From Candidatus Nitrosomarinus catalina (GTDB lineage: Archaea > Thermoproteota > Nitrososphaeria > Nitrososphaerales > Nitrosopumilaceae), in the NCBI RefSeq assembly GCF_002156965.1, contig NZ_CP021324.1:756681-820680 (forward strand): a DNA stretch of 64,000 nt, read 5' to 3'. Of the stretch, positions 28,763 through 36,712 are shown in pieces. Position 1 is the stretch's first letter. Each line of letters starts with the position of its first letter. The notes beneath the pieces are model-generated. The model was not told the origin of the DNA and made no database searches. It saw only the letters and a program-made list of their open reading frames with translations. The translations under genes and the position numbers were made by a program.

Positions 28763-29626
28763 TCAGATTATTTTATCAAATGGTTTCATAGCATAAGGAA
28801 TTTCATCAATTAAATCCATAGCAGTCATGTGAAGACCCAATTTTTCTTGTATGTTTTTACCAGCTACACTGCAAATGAAACTTGCAGATGCGGCAGATTC
28901 TAAGCAATTTCTATTACCAGATAGCAATCCAGCAACTAATCCAGATAACACATCTCCAGTACCTCCAACAGTCATGGCAGGAGTATTTTTCTCACATAGA
29001 TAAGTGACAGTGCCATCAGAAATAATGTCAGTGTGACCCTTTAACAAAATAGTGATACCATATTTCAAAGCATTTTGCTCAACCAAGTTAATTCTTTCAG
29101 AAGTTGAATCTGAAAGAATCTCTCCAAATAATCTTTTAAATTCTCCAGCATGAGGGGTTACTACAACATTTTTGTTAGCTAAAATCGGTAACACTTCAGG
29201 AATTAATGCACTTGCATCTAAAGACAATCTAACATCTCTATCTAACAGAGATTTTACAAGATATAACAATGAGTTTTTTTCTTGTATTGCAAGACCCATA
29301 CCAATTGTTGCTGAATGTAAATTATTAGGCAATGCACCAACAAGTTTCTTTACTGCACCAAGAGTTAATTTTTGATCTACTAAAGGAATCACAATAAGAT
29401 TAGGAGATATAGAACGAGTTGATGCAACGTTGATTTTTGGTACACAAGTATAAACTAAATCAGTTCCAGACCTTAATGCAGCTAGTGAAGACAAAACAGG
29501 GGCACCATGATAAATATAACTTCCACCAACAATCAAAACAATTCCATTTTCACCTTTTCTTGAAGTAGACTTTCTAGGAACAATAAAATTTTTAATTGTT
29601 GTTGCGGACAAAATCAAAGGTTCCAA
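28763..29626 (-). CDS. nnrD: ADP-dependent (S)-NAD(P)H-hydrate dehydratase
   Basis: 287 residues of the ribokinase-like NnrD domain that repairs hydrated NAD(P)H. Seen are GIVLIVGGSYIYHGAPVLSSLAALRSGTDLVY, VVTPHAGEFKRLFG, LLKGHTDIIS and the nucleotide loop MTVGGTGDVLSGLVAGLL. The epimerase (NnrE) domain that is often fused N-terminally is absent, so this is the stand-alone dehydratase. Confidence 0.92.
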   Translation of the reverse strand: MEPLILSATTIKNFIVPRKSTSRKGENGIVLIVGGSYIYHGAPVLSSLAALRSGTDLVYTCVPKINVASTRSISPNLIVIPLVDQKLTLGAVKKLVGALPNNLHSATIGMGLAIQEKNSLLYLVKSLLDRDVRLSLDASALIPEVLPILANKNVVVTPHAGEFKRLFGEILSDSTSERINLVEQNALKYGITILLKGHTDIISDGTVTYLCEKNTPAMTVGGTGDVLSGLVAGLLSGNRNCLESAASASFICSVAGKNIQEKLGLHMTAMDLIDEIPYAMKPFDKII

Positions 29627-29687
29627 GGTACAATGTAGTATTCATTAGATGAATAAATATTGTTTTGAATCAGGAAATGAAATTAGT

Positions 29688-30596
29688 CTAGTTTTTTGTT
29701 TTTTTTCGGGTTGTTTTTGCTTTAGTGGTTGTTTTTGCTTTAGTGGTTGTTTTTGCTTTAGTGGTTGTTTTTGCTTTAGTGGTTGTTTTTGCTTTAGTGG
29801 TTGTTTTTGCTTTAGTTTTTCCAAAAAATGCTTTTCTTGCAAAACACAAGTAAGTGGTATGTCCAATTCCTTGAAATGAGTGTCTAGTTTTTCCTTCTCT
29901 AGCTTCAATAGTTCTAATGATATGTTCGGTTGATTCTATGTCAGTAAATTCATTTTCAACTAATGCCATAGTTAATTTTTCCAACTGATTCATTGTTGGA
30001 CAAATTGCAAATATTGCACCACTTCCCTTCAACATTTTCCTTACTTTAGGAATAACAATCCAAGGGTCACCTAAATCAATCAAGGCAACATCCATCTCGG
30101 TAACAGGGATTTCTTTAGATGTTTTTAAATCCAAATTATGTTGAGTTACATATTTTGAAAGGCCACTTCTACTGATATTTTTTTCTGCAATTTTCATGAA
30201 TTTCTCATCAACGTCAAAAGTGTAAACATGACCTCGAGGTTTCACTATACTTGCGACAAAAGAAGTTAAAGAACCACTACCGGTTCCAATCTCCAATATT
30301 TTTTGTCCATCTTTAATTCCGGCGCGTGCAGCAATATATCCAAGATCTTTTGGGTAAACAATTTGGGTTCCATGTTGTATTTTCATAATGTAGTCATACA
30401 TGGTAGGTTCCAACAAGTACACGTACTTGTCTTTGTTAGTCATCAATCTAGAACCATATTCTTTTCCAATAGCATCAGAATGTTTGATTACACCAATATG
30501 TGTGTGAAATGATTCTTTTTTTGAAATATTCATTAACCATTTTTTTGAATTATTATAAAAGAATAGTACAGGAGAATTTTGCTTAATTTTTGTCAT
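29688..30596 (-). CDS. trmI: tRNA m1A methyltransferase TrmI with Lys/Thr repeat tail
   Basis: 302 residues. Residues about 1-255 are the TrmI/GCD14 SAM-dependent methyltransferase (GTQIVYPKDLGYIAARAGI, motif I ILEIGTGSGSLTSFVA, VALIDLGDPW) that methylates A57/A58 in the tRNA T-loop. After FARKAFFGKTKAK the protein continues into six copies of KAKTTT and a KKTKN end, about 45 residues absent from the usual family. The tail resembles H1-type basic tails and may bind RNA. The extension is encoded by a perfect 18-bp tandem repeat. Confidence 0.9.
   Translation of the reverse strand: MTKIKQNSPVLFFYNNSKKWLMNISKKESFHTHIGVIKHSDAIGKEYGSRLMTNKDKYVYLLEPTMYDYIMKIQHGTQIVYPKDLGYIAARAGIKDGQKILEIGTGSGSLTSFVASIVKPRGHVYTFDVDEKFMKIAEKNISRSGLSKYVTQHNLDLKTSKEIPVTEMDVALIDLGDPWIVIPKVRKMLKGSGAIFAICPTMNQLEKLTMALVENEFTDIESTEHIIRTIEAREGKTRHSFQGIGHTTYLCFARKAFFGKTKAKTTTKAKTTTKAKTTTKAKTTTKAKTTTKAKTTRKKTKN
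29709..29816. repeat. 6 x 18-bp tandem repeat in trmI 3' end
   Basis: Six consecutive identical units ggttgtttttgctttagt on the plus strand, in frame, encoding KAKTTT on the minus strand. The perfect identity suggests recent slippage expansion and likely strain-to-strain variation in copy number. It explains the spurious KQKQPL-type ORF in another frame. Confidence 0.95.
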
Positions 30597-30651
30597 ATGA
30601 TTTTTCTAAAAATTTAAGATAAGAATCTTTGTTCGTAAGTGGAAAAATAGT

Positions 30652-30798
30652 TTATTGAGAAATCCAGTCAATAATCTTTTCACTTAACGATTGAATCATA
30701 GGCATTATTGCATCATTAATTGTTTGAGCAACTTCAGGAAATGCAACAGAAAATAGAATTCCAATAATTATTCCCACAATCAATGAAATTTTGCCCAT
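30652..30798 (-). CDS. 48-aa signal-anchored small protein
   Basis: ATG ORF starting MGKISLIVGIIIGILFSVAFPEVAQ, an N-terminal membrane anchor, followed by an amphipathic helix (INDAIMPMIQSLSEKIIDWISQ). It looks like other short membrane proteins of this lineage. It fills the gap between trmI and the Mrr-like gene. Function unknown. Confidence 0.55.
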   Translation of the reverse strand: MGKISLIVGIIIGILFSVAFPEVAQTINDAIMPMIQSLSEKIIDWISQ

Positions 30799-30856
30799 AA
30801 TTCATGTAAATTAGAATAGTGGAATAATAGTATATGTTACAATAAAAATTTGAAAA

Positions 30857-31624
30857 TTAGACCAAATTATAATAATTCTTTTTTGGTTTAAAAATTACAA
30901 ATTGATTTACCATGTCAAGTAAAAATTCCTCAGATTCCCGTCTAGTTCCAAATAATAAAGGGTATTTGTCCATAAAATCAAATAAAATATCTTGATTAAC
31001 AGATAAATCATCATCACCACGTATCTCCTTAAAAATATGAAATAATTTTTCTTTTTTATTATTGAGAGGAGTAATTCTACCAAAAGAATTTTTTGTTAAC
31101 AAACTATGATCAACTTTTGGAGCATCAAGACCCAAAAATTTCAGAATTTCCTTATCAATATCTTCTTTAATTAATTCATTTTTTACATTTTTACAAAATT
31201 GAACTAAATCCTTATTTTCATTTACAGGTAGATTTGATAAATCAATCAATTCCAATAATTTTTTACGATCTATTAATACTACATTTTTGATTTTTGCTAA
31301 GTTTTTTGCAGAAGAAAGGAATTTGTTGTTAGTGATTACAACAGACATTTGAGAATTGTATTTTCTTGAAGAATCCAATACTCTTTGAACAGAAGTAAAA
31401 GTTAATTCAGATTCTGAACGAGTAGTTTGAACTGCAAGGCGATAATTAGATTGTTGTAACATCATATCACAACCATATTCTTTTGAACGATTTGTCACAG
31501 TAGTAGAGTAGCCTAATTGTTCAAATAATTTAATGATAAATTCTTCAAATTCACGGCCAGAAGTATTATCAAGATTAGATAAATCATGAATTGAATACAT
31601 GTCATTTTGACTTATTAATAGCAA
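30857..31624 (-). CDS. Mrr/restriction-endonuclease-like protein
   Basis: 255 residues. Residues about 20-115 resemble the Mrr-type PD-(D/E)XK fold (SGREFEEFIIKLFEQLGYSTTVTNRSKEYGCDMML, then YRLAVQTTRSESELTFTSVQRVLDSSRKY). The usual (E/Q)xK is QTT here, so the catalytic Lys is missing. A C-terminal helical region of about 120 residues has no recognised domain. It may be a DNA-binding or inactivated nuclease-like protein; no methylase partner is nearby. Confidence 0.65.
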   Translation of the reverse strand: MLLISQNDMYSIHDLSNLDNTSGREFEEFIIKLFEQLGYSTTVTNRSKEYGCDMMLQQSNYRLAVQTTRSESELTFTSVQRVLDSSRKYNSQMSVVITNNKFLSSAKNLAKIKNVVLIDRKKLLELIDLSNLPVNENKDLVQFCKNVKNELIKEDIDKEILKFLGLDAPKVDHSLLTKNSFGRITPLNNKKEKLFHIFKEIRGDDDLSVNQDILFDFMDKYPLLFGTRRESEEFLLDMVNQFVIFKPKKNYYNLV

Positions 31625-31642
31625 TTAAAATAGATAATCAAA

Positions 31643-31963
31643 TTGACAGAGATTCAACTAGAAGGTTCAGGAGGATGGGTAAAAGCAGATCTTACTGATG
31701 AACAAGTAAAAGAATCAAAACTAGTTCCAAACATGGAAAAATATTTTTTAGGAAAACTTGAAAAACTGGATACAACAAAAATGATCAAACATTTTTGTAA
31801 GCAATGTAATTCAGAGTTTGAGGGTCCAACTCAAATACAGATTGAAGAAAAACCAAACGAAGCAGTTGCAGATGGTTTAATTCTAATAGAAAGAGGGCAA
31901 TACACATGTCACCAATGTAATTCAATCATTGGAGAATATCGTGTTTTTAAAAAAAGTGAATAA
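31643..31963 (+). CDS. zinc-ribbon protein, unknown
   Basis: 106 residues with two CxxC pairs, CKQC and CHQC, about 37 residues apart, predicting one zinc site in the C-terminal half. The N-terminal half is a charged helical region (GSGGWVKADLTDEQVKESKL). TTG start. Divergent from the Mrr-like gene with an 18-base gap. No family recognised. Confidence 0.65.
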   Translation: MTEIQLEGSGGWVKADLTDEQVKESKLVPNMEKYFLGKLEKLDTTKMIKHFCKQCNSEFEGPTQIQIEEKPNEAVADGLILIERGQYTCHQCNSIIGEYRVFKKSE

Positions 31964-32027
31964 CCAAAAAAATCATTTTGCTGAATCAAAACGTATTCAA
32001 TAAATACTGCAATTTTTCAGCAATGTT

Positions 32028-32168
32028 ATGGCAAATATGAAATGTGTATCATGTGGAATTGGTTTTTTCTCACCAACAGGATCAAACAAATGTTCCAGAT
32101 GTGCAGGTAAAGAATCTCAAGGTACTGAGGGACATGACTCTTGTGGCTGTGGTGGGCACAATTGTTAA
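32028..32168 (+). CDS. 46-aa Cys/His-rich miniprotein
   Basis: ATG ORF with CVSC, CSRC and a terminal CGCGGHNC, eight Cys and two His in 46 residues (MKCVSCGIGFFSPTGSNKC...). This density predicts two bound metal ions, or possibly metal storage or delivery. It follows the zinc-ribbon gene at 31643 by about 65 bases. Strong residue bias makes it a convincing small gene. Confidence 0.65.
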   Translation: MANMKCVSCGIGFFSPTGSNKCSRCAGKESQGTEGHDSCGCGGHNC

Positions 32169-32217
32169 CTCTTTTTTTATTTAATCAAAAATATAACTAA
32201 CAAAAAAAAGCAATGTT

Positions 32218-32730
32218 ATGACAAAAACATCAATCGAAATGAAACAATTAGTGGAAGAATTTATCAAAATTACTAACGTGAAATATGAGGATCAAACTGA
32301 AAAAATAAAACAAAAAAGTGATCTAGTAGATTGGCAATTTCATGTGGGAACAAATGTAATTGTAAGTAAAAATGCCAATAGAGAAGATAGAGTACACATT
32401 AATGTAAATATGAGATTCCCACCTGAAGATTCAAAATTACTAATTAGTAAAAATCCATCATTTTCTAAAACAATTATGGAGGTTAGTGAAATTTGCACAG
32501 TATGCAATATGGGACATCAATGGATTAAAGATGGTCAAATAATAGCAGGTTTGGCAATTTTTTCTCACGTGGATGAACAAAATTTGAATAGAATTTCATT
32601 TCATAATGTTTGGGATAATGTAGCCAGGGTTTCAGGACACGTTCAAAAAATCCTGCGTTCAAATTTTAGTAGTTTTTCATCAAAAAATAATTTAACAGAT
32701 GAAACAACTGGCAAAACAATGTATGGATAA
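32218..32730 (+). CDS. hypothetical protein, possible DUF2299-like
   Basis: 170-residue soluble alpha/beta protein (DWQFHVGTNVIVSKNANREDRVHINVNMRFP, then MEVSEICTVCNMGHQWIKDGQIIAGLAIFSHVD). The pattern faintly resembles archaeal DUF2299, a type-III-secretion-chaperone-like fold, but I cannot confirm it. It has one CxxC. It is 6 bases from the SRPBCC-like gene, so likely cotranscribed. Confidence 0.6.
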   Translation: MTKTSIEMKQLVEEFIKITNVKYEDQTEKIKQKSDLVDWQFHVGTNVIVSKNANREDRVHINVNMRFPPEDSKLLISKNPSFSKTIMEVSEICTVCNMGHQWIKDGQIIAGLAIFSHVDEQNLNRISFHNVWDNVARVSGHVQKILRSNFSSFSSKNNLTDETTGKTMYG

Positions 32731-32736
32731 ATCCAA

Positions 32737-33147
32737 ATGCAGATTTCTCACAGTGAACAGATAAATGCCACATTTGAGATATTATGGATTTTATTATTAG
32801 ATAAAGTGCAACATCCAGATAATACAATAAAAGAAATTACTCACGTAGAAGTTTTACAAAAATATGATGATGGGATTTTACGACAAATGCATACACTTGG
32901 TATGACAATTAGAGAAAGAATAACCATTGATGAACAAAATAAAATAATAAGATTTGATCTGATTGAAAATCCTATGTTTACAGGTTATTTTATCAATAAG
33001 ATAGAGGATTCTGATGAAAAATTAACGCTAATTTATGAACAAAATTGGATTCCAATAACACCACAAGCCAGGGAACTTGAAACTAAATTTCCTCAAATTC
33101 TAATTAAAGGAGTGCAAGAAATGAAGGAACTTGCAGAAAAACAATAG
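32737..33147 (+). CDS. SRPBCC / AtaL-like ligand-binding fold protein
   Basis: 136 residues with the START/SRPBCC layout: an N-terminal strand with SEQINATFEILWILLLDKVQHPDNTIKEIT, middle strands (GILRQMHTLGMTIRERITIDEQNKIIRFDLIENPMFTGY) and a long C-terminal helix. It most resembles the AtaL-like (DUF1857) branch, a hydrophobic-cavity protein; ligand unknown. Probably in an operon with the gene ending at 32730. Confidence 0.65.
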   Translation: MQISHSEQINATFEILWILLLDKVQHPDNTIKEITHVEVLQKYDDGILRQMHTLGMTIRERITIDEQNKIIRFDLIENPMFTGYFINKIEDSDEKLTLIYEQNWIPITPQARELETKFPQILIKGVQEMKELAEKQ

Positions 33148-33233
33148 ATTAGTAAAAAATGCATGCTTATTTCATGAACTGAGGAATTTTAGAGCCAAAC
33201 TATACATAGACAAATAAAAAAAAGAATTAACGA

Positions 33234-33533
33234 ATGATAACTTTTGAATATAGAGTTTTAAGTGAATATAAAATAAAAGTAGCAAAAATAGATACTTTAT
33301 CTAAATCAATAATTACCCATAGAGAACCAAAAAATACTGAATGCAAAGATGCATCAGAATTTTTAGATGTAATGATAAATGAGATAGACCAATTTTACAA
33401 AAATCATAGTGAAGTGTTATCAAAAAATGGAAAAAAACCACATGCCCGTTCACGTTTACCTGAAAATAAAAAATGGTTAGAAAATATTGAAAGATTTTAT
33501 GAATTAAATCCTAGAAGAAGACCAAGAAAATAA
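33234..33533 (+). CDS. hypothetical basic protein
   Basis: 99 residues; a first beta-like segment (MITFEYRVLSEYKIKVAKIDTLSKSIITHREP), a helix (DASEFLDVMINEIDQFYKNHSEVL) and a basic end (LNPRRRPRK). No family recognised. Codon use matches its neighbours. Convergent with the zinc protein at 33542. Confidence 0.55.
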   Translation: MITFEYRVLSEYKIKVAKIDTLSKSIITHREPKNTECKDASEFLDVMINEIDQFYKNHSEVLSKNGKKPHARSRLPENKKWLENIERFYELNPRRRPRK

Positions 33534-33541
33534 TTTAGACA

Positions 33542-33697
33542 TTATTGAGACAAGAGTTCCCAATCATTTTGTCCGCATTTACATTGTTTCCCACATCCCA
33601 CAATGTAATCCATGAATTCTAAATCAGTGCAAGGGCCTTGATCAGGAATTAAAATTTTTGAGCCACATTTTCGACATTTGGCAACAAAGTCATTCAT
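33542..33697 (-). CDS. 51-aa zinc-binding miniprotein
   Basis: ATG ORF of 51 residues with CRKC, a middle Cys and GCGKQCKCGQNDW, about six Cys consistent with a zinc ribbon. It starts MNDFVAKCRKCGSKILIPDQG. Minus strand, just downstream of the Roadblock-like pair, so it may share their transcript. Confidence 0.6.
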   Translation of the reverse strand: MNDFVAKCRKCGSKILIPDQGPCTDLEFMDYIVGCGKQCKCGQNDWELLSQ

Positions 33698-33727
33698 AAA
33701 ATCACAGTGTAATTAAATTTACAGATT

Positions 33728-34129
33728 TCAAAAGTTTTTAGATTCTACAAACTCGACGATTGATAAAATCTCACCCATTTCAACAAGATGACCATAGCTG
33801 GTATTTTTTGCATTTTTCATAGGTTTGTTATTTACACTAACAAACAGCATGTTGCCGTCAGAAAGAGGAATAGTTATTCTTTTAATTTTAGCATATGAAG
33901 TAATAGAGTACAAGCCATCTCCAATAATATCAGCGGATGAAGCATAATCATCCCATTCACCTCTAGATCTAGACATGGTTGCCTTTGTCTTTTCAATTGG
34001 AACAATATTAGAAACTCCATCTCTTTGACTATTCCAAAGTAAATTTCCACTTGCATCAGAAACTGCTGCAAATCTAATAGATTCATTAAAATCCATTAGC
34101 ATATTCAAAAGTTGCTCATATTTTTCCAT
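33728..34129 (-). CDS. Roadblock/LC7-like paralog A
   Basis: 133 residues of the pattern helix, beta strands (IRFAAVSDASGNLLWNSQR), long helix, strands (RITIPLSDGNMLFVSVNN), C-terminal helix. This fits a Roadblock/profilin-like sensory fold and is clearly paralogous to the gene at 34203 (shared YEQLLNMLMD/YEKLLHMLMD start, GNxLWN, SYG-x3-MG-x-I-S-IV-x-FV end). I believe thaumarchaeal genomes carry many copies (possibly DUF6659). Likely a small signalling or GTPase-modulating protein; inference only. Confidence 0.65.
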   Translation of the reverse strand: MEKYEQLLNMLMDFNESIRFAAVSDASGNLLWNSQRDGVSNIVPIEKTKATMSRSRGEWDDYASSADIIGDGLYSITSYAKIKRITIPLSDGNMLFVSVNNKPMKNAKNTSYGHLVEMGEILSIVEFVESKNF

Positions 34130-34202
34130 TATATGATTAACAGTATTTCGGTTAATATAATCTTCGAAATTACGAATTCTAGTGCCAAATTATTCTAAAT
34201 AA

Positions 34203-34610
34203 TTATTCTTCAAATGTATTTACAAAATCAACGATGGACATGATTTTTCCCATTTGGACATATCGGCCATAACTTTTTGTTTTTGTTTTTTTGAGAGGAG
34301 TGTTATCAACATAGATCAACAACATATGAAATGCATCAAGAGGAATTGTGACTTGTTTGACTTTTTGAAAGGATGCTATATGATACATAGCTCTGCCAAG
34401 ATCATCAGAATCCTCGATTTTACATCTATTAATCCAATCTGAAGATTCACGTACAAGTGTTTTTTTTATTTCAGGTAGAGGTATTTTAATTTCAGAGTCA
34501 TCACGGATGGTATTCCATAAAATATTTCCAGTTGTATCACTAATAGCTGTAAGTAGAATTGTTGGTTCATAATCCATCAACATATGAAGTAATTTCTCAT
34601 ATCTGGACAT
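34203..34610 (-). CDS. Roadblock/LC7-like paralog B
   Basis: 135 residues aligned end to end with its neighbour at 33728 (ILLTAISDTTGNILWNTIRDD, KQVTIPLDAFHMLLIYVDNTPLKKTK, SYGRYVQMGKIMSIVDFV). The pair arose by tandem duplication and has diverged considerably, more than the DNA repeats elsewhere in the window. It is divergent from the DICT/photolyase operon, with the two promoters sharing the 34611-34720 gap. Confidence 0.65.
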   Translation of the reverse strand: MSRYEKLLHMLMDYEPTILLTAISDTTGNILWNTIRDDSEIKIPLPEIKKTLVRESSDWINRCKIEDSDDLGRAMYHIASFQKVKQVTIPLDAFHMLLIYVDNTPLKKTKTKSYGRYVQMGKIMSIVDFVNTFEE

Positions 34611-34691
34611 ACATTAAATCAGTTTTTTGTAGAATAAAAACTATTATTCATTAGTGTCAATAATTGGCACTAGAAAAAGACAAAAAAATAA

Positions 34692-34698
34692 TTTATAA
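34692..34698 (+). promoter_or_regulatory. TATA box of DICT-photolyase unit
   Basis: tttataa centred about 26 bases before the ATG at 34721, preceded by an A-rich BRE-like stretch. This is the spacing of a leaderless archaeal transcript. Confidence 0.5.
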
Positions 34699-34720
34699 CT
34701 GATTTGATTACAGCAAGTAC

Positions 34721-35281
34721 ATGGAAAATCCATATACAGACAAAGATTTCGTACACGAAGTATGGGAAGAATTTCCTCAATTAGCCGAATGGCACAATCT
34801 AGATAACGATATACTACCAATTTGGAAATTAGAGCAATTTATTGACGCAGGATATCATAATTTTGATGCAGATAGAAAACCATTATACCATTTGAGCAGA
34901 ATGATAGAAAATTATGCTCAAGAACATAAAGAGCCATTACTTGCAACATTTGAAAAAATTGCCAAGTTCTCATACGTAAAAGAAAGATATCAAGAAATGG
35001 TTAAGGGAATGCCCAAAGTATGGATTATTGCAGATTTTGATGATGAAGTAATTCCAACGGATGTAGTAATACCAAATTCTGAATTCCTAAGTTGCAGCAA
35101 TACTAACTTAGCAAATGTATGGACTGTTATCACCAGAGGACCATATGGACCGTTCGGTTTAATCGCTGAAGAATATGAGGATGGAAAATTTAGAGGGTTT
35201 TTCACACTTAATTCCAACGTTTGTAGATATGCACTAAAAGTAATGGGCAAAACATTAGATTCAAAGTTCGATATTCAATAA
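34721..35281 (+). CDS. DICT-domain sensory protein A
   Basis: 186 residues. Residues about 50-180 resemble the DICT domain: KPLYHLSRMIENYAQ, LLATFEKIAKFSYVKERYQEM, KVWIIADFDDE, NVWTVITRGPYGPFGLIAEEY, GKFRGFFTLN. DICT is a predicted sensory domain tied to light responses in cyanobacterial two-component and cyclic-di-GMP proteins. Here it stands alone with a 45-residue N-terminal part and no output domain. It ends 20 bases before the photolyase gene and is paralogous to the gene beyond it. Confidence 0.75.
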   Translation: MENPYTDKDFVHEVWEEFPQLAEWHNLDNDILPIWKLEQFIDAGYHNFDADRKPLYHLSRMIENYAQEHKEPLLATFEKIAKFSYVKERYQEMVKGMPKVWIIADFDDEVIPTDVVIPNSEFLSCSNTNLANVWTVITRGPYGPFGLIAEEYEDGKFRGFFTLNSNVCRYALKVMGKTLDSKFDIQ

Positions 35282-35301
35282 TAAGCAAAAAAAGAATTCA
35301 A

Positions 35302-36645
35302 ATGTATGAAAAAAGCATATTTCTTTTTCATAGAGATTTAAGATTAGAAGACAATGTGGGATTACTTGAATCTCTTCAAAATTCAAAAGAAGTAATCCCT
35401 TGTTTTATTTATGATTCCAATTTAATTAAAAAATTAAAAGATGCAAAATTTAGATGGAATTTTCTTAACGAATCATTATTAGATTTAGACAAAGAACTTC
35501 AGAAAAAAGGGAGTAGGTTGCAGATACTTGAAGGGACTCCAGAAAAAAGCATAGAAAAAATCATTAAAAAACACAGAATAAAATCAATTTTTTCCAATAC
35601 AGATTTCTCCAATTATTCACAAAAACGAGATGAAAAAATATTTCAAGTTTGTAAAAAAAATGAAATCCCATTTCACAGTACATTAGATTTTTTACTTCAT
35701 AATCCACATGATGTAAAAACAAATGATGACTCGCCATATACAATTTATTCATTTTTCTACAAAAAAGCAAAAATATTCCCAGTTAGAAAAATCATAAAAA
35801 ATTCAAATAAAAATTATTCAAAAGAAAATATTTCTAACAATTCTATCAAGGATGTAGAAAATTTGGATTCAGAAATAAAAGGAGGTAGAAAAGAAGGATT
35901 AAAAATTTTAAAAAATCTAGAAAAATTCCGAGATTATGACAAAGTTAGAGATTTTCCAGGATTAAATCAGACCACATTACTTTCAGCCCATAACAAATTT
36001 GGTACTATGTCAATTAGAGAAATTTATACTCAAATTAAAGAAATTTTAGGCGTAAATCATACTATTATGGGAGAAATATACTGGAGAGAATTTTTCAATT
36101 ATATTTTATTTCATTTTCCACACGTAGAAAAAAAGTCATTTAAACAGAAATTTCAAGACATACCATGGGAAAACTCTGAAAAATTATTTAAAAAATGGAA
36201 AGAAGGAGAAACAGGATTTCCAATTGTAGATGCAGGAATGAGACAATTAAACAATACAGGTTTCATGCACAACAGAGTCAGAATGGTTGTTGCGTCATTT
36301 CTAACTAAAGATTTGCATATTGATTGGAGATGGGGAGAAAGATATTTTGCTCGAAAATTGATTGATTATGATCCTGCAGTAAATTCAGGAAATTGGCAAT
36401 GGGCAGCTTCGACGGGATGCGATGCAGTCCCATACTTTAGAATATTTAATCCATGGAGACAGCAAGAAAGATTTGATTTGGATTGCAAATATATCAAAAA
36501 ATGGATTCTAGAATTAAACGAAATAGAACCCAAAATAATTCATAATTTATGGAATAAATTTCCAGACGGCTTGAAATATCCAAAACCAATGATTGAGCAT
36601 AAAATCGAAGCTGAAAAAACAAAAAATATTTTTAAATCACAATAA
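35302..36645 (+). CDS. phr: deoxyribodipyrimidine photolyase (class I)
   Basis: 447 residues. The N-terminal antenna Rossmann domain (SIFLFHRDLRLEDNVGLLESL) and C-terminal FAD domain are complete: GETGFPIVDAGMRQL, HNRVRMVVASFLTKDL, DWRWGERYFARKLIDYDPAVNSGNWQWAAS and YFRIFNPW. It repairs cyclobutane pyrimidine dimers using blue light and reduced FAD. Placed between two DICT paralogs in a same-strand run. A cryptochrome-like sensory use cannot be excluded. Confidence 0.95.
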   Translation: MYEKSIFLFHRDLRLEDNVGLLESLQNSKEVIPCFIYDSNLIKKLKDAKFRWNFLNESLLDLDKELQKKGSRLQILEGTPEKSIEKIIKKHRIKSIFSNTDFSNYSQKRDEKIFQVCKKNEIPFHSTLDFLLHNPHDVKTNDDSPYTIYSFFYKKAKIFPVRKIIKNSNKNYSKENISNNSIKDVENLDSEIKGGRKEGLKILKNLEKFRDYDKVRDFPGLNQTTLLSAHNKFGTMSIREIYTQIKEILGVNHTIMGEIYWREFFNYILFHFPHVEKKSFKQKFQDIPWENSEKLFKKWKEGETGFPIVDAGMRQLNNTGFMHNRVRMVVASFLTKDLHIDWRWGERYFARKLIDYDPAVNSGNWQWAASTGCDAVPYFRIFNPWRQQERFDLDCKYIKKWILELNEIEPKIIHNLWNKFPDGLKYPKPMIEHKIEAEKTKNIFKSQ

Positions 36646-36683
36646 TAAAAAAAGTTGGCACTATTTGTAGAAATAATTAGTAG

Positions 36684-36690
36684 ATTATAT
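36684..36690 (+). promoter_or_regulatory. TATA box deciding the start of DICT paralog B
   Basis: attatat is only about 14 bases from the first ATG (36701) but about 26 from the second ATG (36713), matching the spacing seen for DICT paralog A. This favours translation from 36713. Confidence 0.45.
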
Positions 36691-36712
36691 ACTAAAAAAA
36701 ATGAATCTTGGT

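Noticed and set aside
29645..29908. Minus-strand ORF with KQKQPL repeats and the opposite-strand FSGCFC ORF
   Set aside because: Both are alternative frames of the 18-bp repeat inside trmI; the TrmI frame carries all methyltransferase motifs.
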